From Nanobdellota archaeon (GTDB lineage: Archaea; Nanobdellota; Nanobdellia; Woesearchaeales; UBA11576): DNA of 38,710 nucleotides. Shown piece by piece: positions 35,345 to 38,710 of this stretch (position 1 is its first letter; each line of letters begins with the position of its first letter). Position numbers and translations under genes: made by a program. A model generated the notes under the pieces. It made no database searches. It saw only the letters and a program-made list of their open reading frames with translations, and was not told the DNA's origin. The DNA is taken from contig JAHJSS010000022.1 of NCBI GenBank assembly GCA_018830225.1, forward strand, positions 1-38,710, written 5' to 3'.

Positions 35345-36382
35345 ATGAAGAAATATTTCGAGGATATTGTCGGTATTTTTCTGAGGTTATTCTCTACTCC
35401 CCAGACGGTACCCCCGTCAAAAGACAAGATTGTATATGGCACAAACCTGAGGATGGTGCGTGCAGGTGCAGTCATAAGGAAAAGGTTCAACGGCACTTAC
35501 AAATATCTTCTTGGCAGGGCTGAGAAAGACGGTGAGGCTCACAACCCTGCGCTCAAGACCGCTGGCGGCTATCTTCACCTGTCGTCAGATTACCATGATG
35601 AGATAGACAGGTCATCCATAGACGGCCTTATTAGGGAGGGGCAGGAGGAGGGATTGAGCAGCATCATACCCGGGACCATATCTCCCTGCGGAGTCGCCTA
35701 CTCTCCTTCGAAAGGTGTGCTGCAGTTCTTCTCTGCTGATCTGGAACGCTACCCTGAGAAAGGGTTCAACAAGGAGGTCCTGTTGAGGAGGAGGAAGGGT
35801 CAGAGAGTGTACATTCGGTGGTGTTCTATCGACGAAATCGTCTCGTCCATGAGTGGCAACGGTTCAGGCCTTGTCGTGCAGCCCGAGACTGTCAATGTCA
35901 TAGCTTCGACGCATTTCTTCGAGAGCAGCAAGAGGGTCAGGTTCGGCAGGGAGTACATGCCTGATTTTGTTAGGCCTGACAGCAGCCTGTCTATCCCTCA
36001 GAGCGTCAGGAGAAAGGTCATCCGCGAAAGCGGTGTCAAGTGGCTTGACAATGAAGACTGCCTGCAGAGCTGCCGCGTGTATTACACTATCCCTGAGCTG
36101 GCGCGCCAGAATCTTGATGACTCTGAGGTCTCCAGCATCTTCAGCAGGTTCCTGAGCATGACAGGCACTGTTCCGCACATCAGGATATTCTTCATGGCTG
36201 ATTTCTTCCTTTATGAGACTGTGCTTGGTGCACAGGATATAGCAGATCTCCTCGGTTCCCATGAATTTGGGAAGAAGAACAAGCAGTTCGCTGAATGGGC
36301 CCCTGATATCGTGAGGGGCTTCGTCAAGAAGAACTATGCGAAGATACTCAAGGAAGAGATGTTCAAGGAGTATATCCTCTAG
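35345..36382 (+). CDS. Nudix-like domain protein (degenerate Nudix box), uncharacterized C-terminal region
   Basis: AGAVIRKRFNGTYKYLLGRAEKD...TAGGYLHLS...GLIREGQEEGLSS resembles Nudix but the box is imperfect. Confidence 0.45.
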   Translation: MKKYFEDIVGIFLRLFSTPQTVPPSKDKIVYGTNLRMVRAGAVIRKRFNGTYKYLLGRAEKDGEAHNPALKTAGGYLHLSSDYHDEIDRSSIDGLIREGQEEGLSSIIPGTISPCGVAYSPSKGVLQFFSADLERYPEKGFNKEVLLRRRKGQRVYIRWCSIDEIVSSMSGNGSGLVVQPETVNVIASTHFFESSKRVRFGREYMPDFVRPDSSLSIPQSVRRKVIRESGVKWLDNEDCLQSCRVYYTIPELARQNLDDSEVSSIFSRFLSMTGTVPHIRIFFMADFFLYETVLGAQDIADLLGSHEFGKKNKQFAEWAPDIVRGFVKKNYAKILKEEMFKEYIL

Positions 36383-36419
36383 TGCGTTTTATGGATCCTT
36401 TTTTGTTTCGGATCTTCAG

Positions 36420-36551
36420 GGTGCTGTCAAGTTAAGTGTCATGCCGCCTAGTGAGCTGAGTGCAAAATAGGCGCTAAATGTCGCAGTTCAGCAGAAATAG
36501 GCAGCGAGAGAATCGCAGCGAGCGCGGCATGACACACTTCTTGACTTTACC
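36420..36551. mobile_element. 132-bp MITE-like element, copy 2 (TSD GATCTTCAG)
   Basis: Matches 27650-27781 base for base by eye; GATCTTCAG at 36411-36419 and 36552-36560. Confidence 0.88.
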
Positions 36552-36598
36552 GATCTTCAGTAAAATATATAAATGCAGCTCTTTATCGTCCAGCTACA

Positions 36599-37168
36599 AT
36601 GAAAACAGCTAATCTTATCGGGATTATTGTCATGCTGTCTTTCCTTTTGGCCATATCTGGCTGCGGCGGAAAGGAGGCAGAGCCTGCTCCGCTTCCTGCT
36701 GAGGATGTGACTGAGGCTGCTGCTGAACCAGAGCTGCCTGAGGAAGGTGTGCATGATGCTGGACCTGATGTGACTGAGGAGGTTGTTTCTCCGGAGGGTG
36801 CAGAGGAGTCTGCAGAAGAGACTGTCGAGGAAGTCGAACAGGTTGAAGAAGTTGAATCTGCCCCAGAAGAGGTGGAGGCTTCTGATTCTGAGCTCACTGC
36901 AGAGAACTACAGGGTCATTTCCTTGAAGGACCTCAAGGCATACCCTGAGGAGATGAACATCAAGGTCGGCACGACAGTCGAATGGCGCAATGTCAACGAC
37001 AACCTTCAGCACATAATCGGCTGGAACGGCCAGAGATCGCAGGGTGTGAAGCCTGAGCCCATGCTTGCGGGTGAGAGCTGGAGCTACACTTTCAACAGTC
37101 CTGGAAAGGTGGTGTGGTTCTCCACAGCAAGGCCGACGATCCAGGGTACGATATATGTAGAGGAGTGA
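36599..37168 (+). CDS. Cupredoxin-like lipoprotein with acidic linker, Cu ligands mostly lost
   Basis: Lipobox AISGCGG; Glu-rich linker; MNIKVGTTVEWRNVNDNLQHIIGW ... GKVVWFSTARPTIQGTIYVEE. Confidence 0.75.
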   Translation: MKTANLIGIIVMLSFLLAISGCGGKEAEPAPLPAEDVTEAAAEPELPEEGVHDAGPDVTEEVVSPEGAEESAEETVEEVEQVEEVESAPEEVEASDSELTAENYRVISLKDLKAYPEEMNIKVGTTVEWRNVNDNLQHIIGWNGQRSQGVKPEPMLAGESWSYTFNSPGKVVWFSTARPTIQGTIYVEE

Positions 37169-37246
37169 TTGCTGATTTTTAATGTTTTTTTCATGAATTT
37201 TTTTCATAATCTTTTTTATTTTTCAACAATTATAAGGGGTGTGACA

Positions 37247-38266
37247 TTGAGGAATATTAGACATGTGTGTGGGATTCTGTTTTTGCTTTCTTTGATGGTT
37301 CTGGCCGTAGGCTGTGGCCAGAAGGTGGTCTGCGCTCCGCCGAACGTGATGGTCGGCGACACGTGCTGCCTTGACGCTGACGACAACAGCCTGTGCGACA
37401 CTTGGCAGGAGAAGGAGAAGGAGCCTGAGATAGTGTACACAGAGCCGGTCGCTGAAGAGCAGGTCTTAGAGGTCAAGGGAGGTGAAGAGTCTTTTGCAGA
37501 GACTTTTGCCCAGACCTGGGACAGGAAGAGCTACACTGCGCTCCGCAACCTTTTCGTCAAGGATGTCAGGCTGAAGTATTCTCCGCAGGAGTTCAACTTC
37601 CTTGCGAGGAGGGTCGATTCCAAGCTCGGCATAACATCAGTCTCGTTGGTCGGTGTCGAGGACGGAGCTGCCCAGTACAAGGTGTATGTAGGCAGCAAGT
37701 CGACGTATGTCTCTGCTGACATCGATGAGGAGGATGGCGGGTTCAGGCATGAGGCTTTCTATCTCTTTGAGGACCTGACCGCTGATGCAGCTTGCGGTGA
37801 TGACAGCGGCTGCTTCATGAGCTTCGCCAAGCTCTCTGGCGACAGGAACTACTGCGACAAGGCTGGCAGCCTGAAGACTGACTGCGTAGCCCAGTTCGGC
37901 GTCTCGAAGAGCATCATCGAGAAGATCGACAACTGCATCGATATACTTGAGTACTATGACAGGGCAGAGTGCCTCACCCAGCTTGCTGTGAATGAGAACA
38001 ACATAGAGCCTTGCTGGCAGGCAGGGCAGGACAAGCAGGTGTTCGAGTGCATGGGACAGGTCGCTGCCGCGAGGAAGGATGTCGATGAGTGCAATGCGTT
38101 TGTCGCCTCAAGAGGGTATCCTGGCACGCGGCTTCAGAAGACCTACTGCATCCTCGGGTATGTGCGCGAGACTACTGACACTGATGCCTGCGCGAAGATA
38201 GACAGGCGTGGCGATGTGATGCTCGGTGCCATGCAGGAAGGCTGCTACAAGTTGAGCTTCCCGTAA
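37247..38266 (+). CDS. Lipoprotein with Cys-paired helical repeats
   Basis: TTG start after GGGGTGTGA; lipobox VLAVGCGQ; C-terminal half has regularly spaced Cys pairs. Confidence 0.65.
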   Translation: MRNIRHVCGILFLLSLMVLAVGCGQKVVCAPPNVMVGDTCCLDADDNSLCDTWQEKEKEPEIVYTEPVAEEQVLEVKGGEESFAETFAQTWDRKSYTALRNLFVKDVRLKYSPQEFNFLARRVDSKLGITSVSLVGVEDGAAQYKVYVGSKSTYVSADIDEEDGGFRHEAFYLFEDLTADAACGDDSGCFMSFAKLSGDRNYCDKAGSLKTDCVAQFGVSKSIIEKIDNCIDILEYYDRAECLTQLAVNENNIEPCWQAGQDKQVFECMGQVAAARKDVDECNAFVASRGYPGTRLQKTYCILGYVRETTDTDACAKIDRRGDVMLGAMQEGCYKLSFP

Positions 38267-38295
38267 ATGTTTTTTAGAATTTTTTTCTTTTTTTG

Positions 38296-38577
38296 TTATG
38301 TTCTATCTGCAGATTGTCTTGGTTTTGGGAATACTTCATCAGCTATTTCCCTGCGGGCAGACTTGCGGCATTCGAAAAAAGCTTGATAAGTGCTTGGCGA
38401 ACGACCTGCCCGGTCTGTCGGATCTGCCAGCTCAAGGCGTCCTTGACTTTCAAGGAAGTCAGTTTGGGCATAGGCAAATAGACGCTCATACATCTCTACG
38501 TCTTTGATTGCAGCTATAAATTTGTTGGAAGAGGGGTACGTTCCTCTTAACATTTCTTCCCATGAGCTAAAACCCAA
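38296..38577 (-). CDS. Hypothetical ORF of uncertain reality
   Basis: 93-aa ORF in a lower-GC end region; no recognised family. Confidence 0.25.
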   Translation of the reverse strand: MGFSSWEEMLRGTYPSSNKFIAAIKDVEMYERLFAYAQTDFLESQGRLELADPTDRAGRSPSTYQAFFECRKSARREIADEVFPKPRQSADRT

Positions 38578-38600
38578 GTTTGACAGTTAAATAGAAAAGG

Positions 38601-38646
38601 TTCGTAGTTTTGTATGAATCTGCTATGAAACAAACAAAACTACGAA
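38601..38646. repeat. 13-bp perfect inverted repeat spanning the start codon of a truncated ORF
   Basis: TTCGTAGTTTTGT (38601-38613) and ACAAAACTACGAA (38634-38646), 20-nt loop containing ATG 38625. Confidence 0.7.
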
Positions 38647-38710
38647 TTGACTCTTTAGATACAAACAACAATATATCTTTTCCGGTTGGAACTGCCATTG
38701 CAGTAAAGAA
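38625..38710 (+). CDS. 5' end of a truncated ORF (MKQTKLRIDSLDTNNNISFPVGTAIAVKK...)
   Basis: Open to the window edge; AT-rich. Confidence 0.35.
   Translation, partial: MKQTKLRIDSLDTNNNISFPVGTAIAVK

Noticed and set aside
38296-38577. Transposase fragment at the window end
   Set aside because: The 93-aa ORF could not be matched to any transposase motif; kept only as a low-confidence hypothetical.

Overview
This 38.7-kb window is gene-dense and archaeal, probably from a DPANN-like or otherwise small-genome archaeon (lineage is my inference). It carries a cell-division/secretion/transcription/translation block: cmk, FKBP PPIase, ftsZ, secE, spt5/nusG and rpl11. Other housekeeping genes include dtdA, a beta-CASP nuclease, elp3 and EndoQ. 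There is a Ca2+ transport cluster (two paralogous membrane proteins, a P-type ATPase and a Na+/Ca2+ exchanger) and a bacterial-type heat-shock cluster (grpE...dnaK...dnaJ) with a divergent HTH regulator. Several lipoproteins and degenerate-fold proteins are also present. I saw no rRNA, tRNA, CRISPR array or full transposase gene. The most unusual signal is intergenic: a set of long hairpin-forming elements. (i) Two 132-bp copies, about 8.8 kb apart, are identical by eye, have imperfect terminal inverted repeats, and each is flanked by its own 9-bp target-site duplication. (ii) A wider family shares a conserved core (CCGCCTAGYGAGCTG ... GCGAGCGCGG), but the surrounding stem arms differ completely between copies while staying self-complementary. 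(iii) A second hairpin family is built around GGGGGAYG(T)CC...TTACGGGG, with interchangeable apical hairpin inserts. One family-1 element is nested inside a family-2 element. Secondary observations include an arginase-fold protein that lost most metal ligands, a cupredoxin-like lipoprotein that lost three of four Cu ligands, EndoQ with an AT-hook and C-terminal PIP box, micro-ORFs below the ORF-track cutoff, and a compositionally foreign-looking 52-codon ORF bounded by a 12-bp inverted repeat after grpE.
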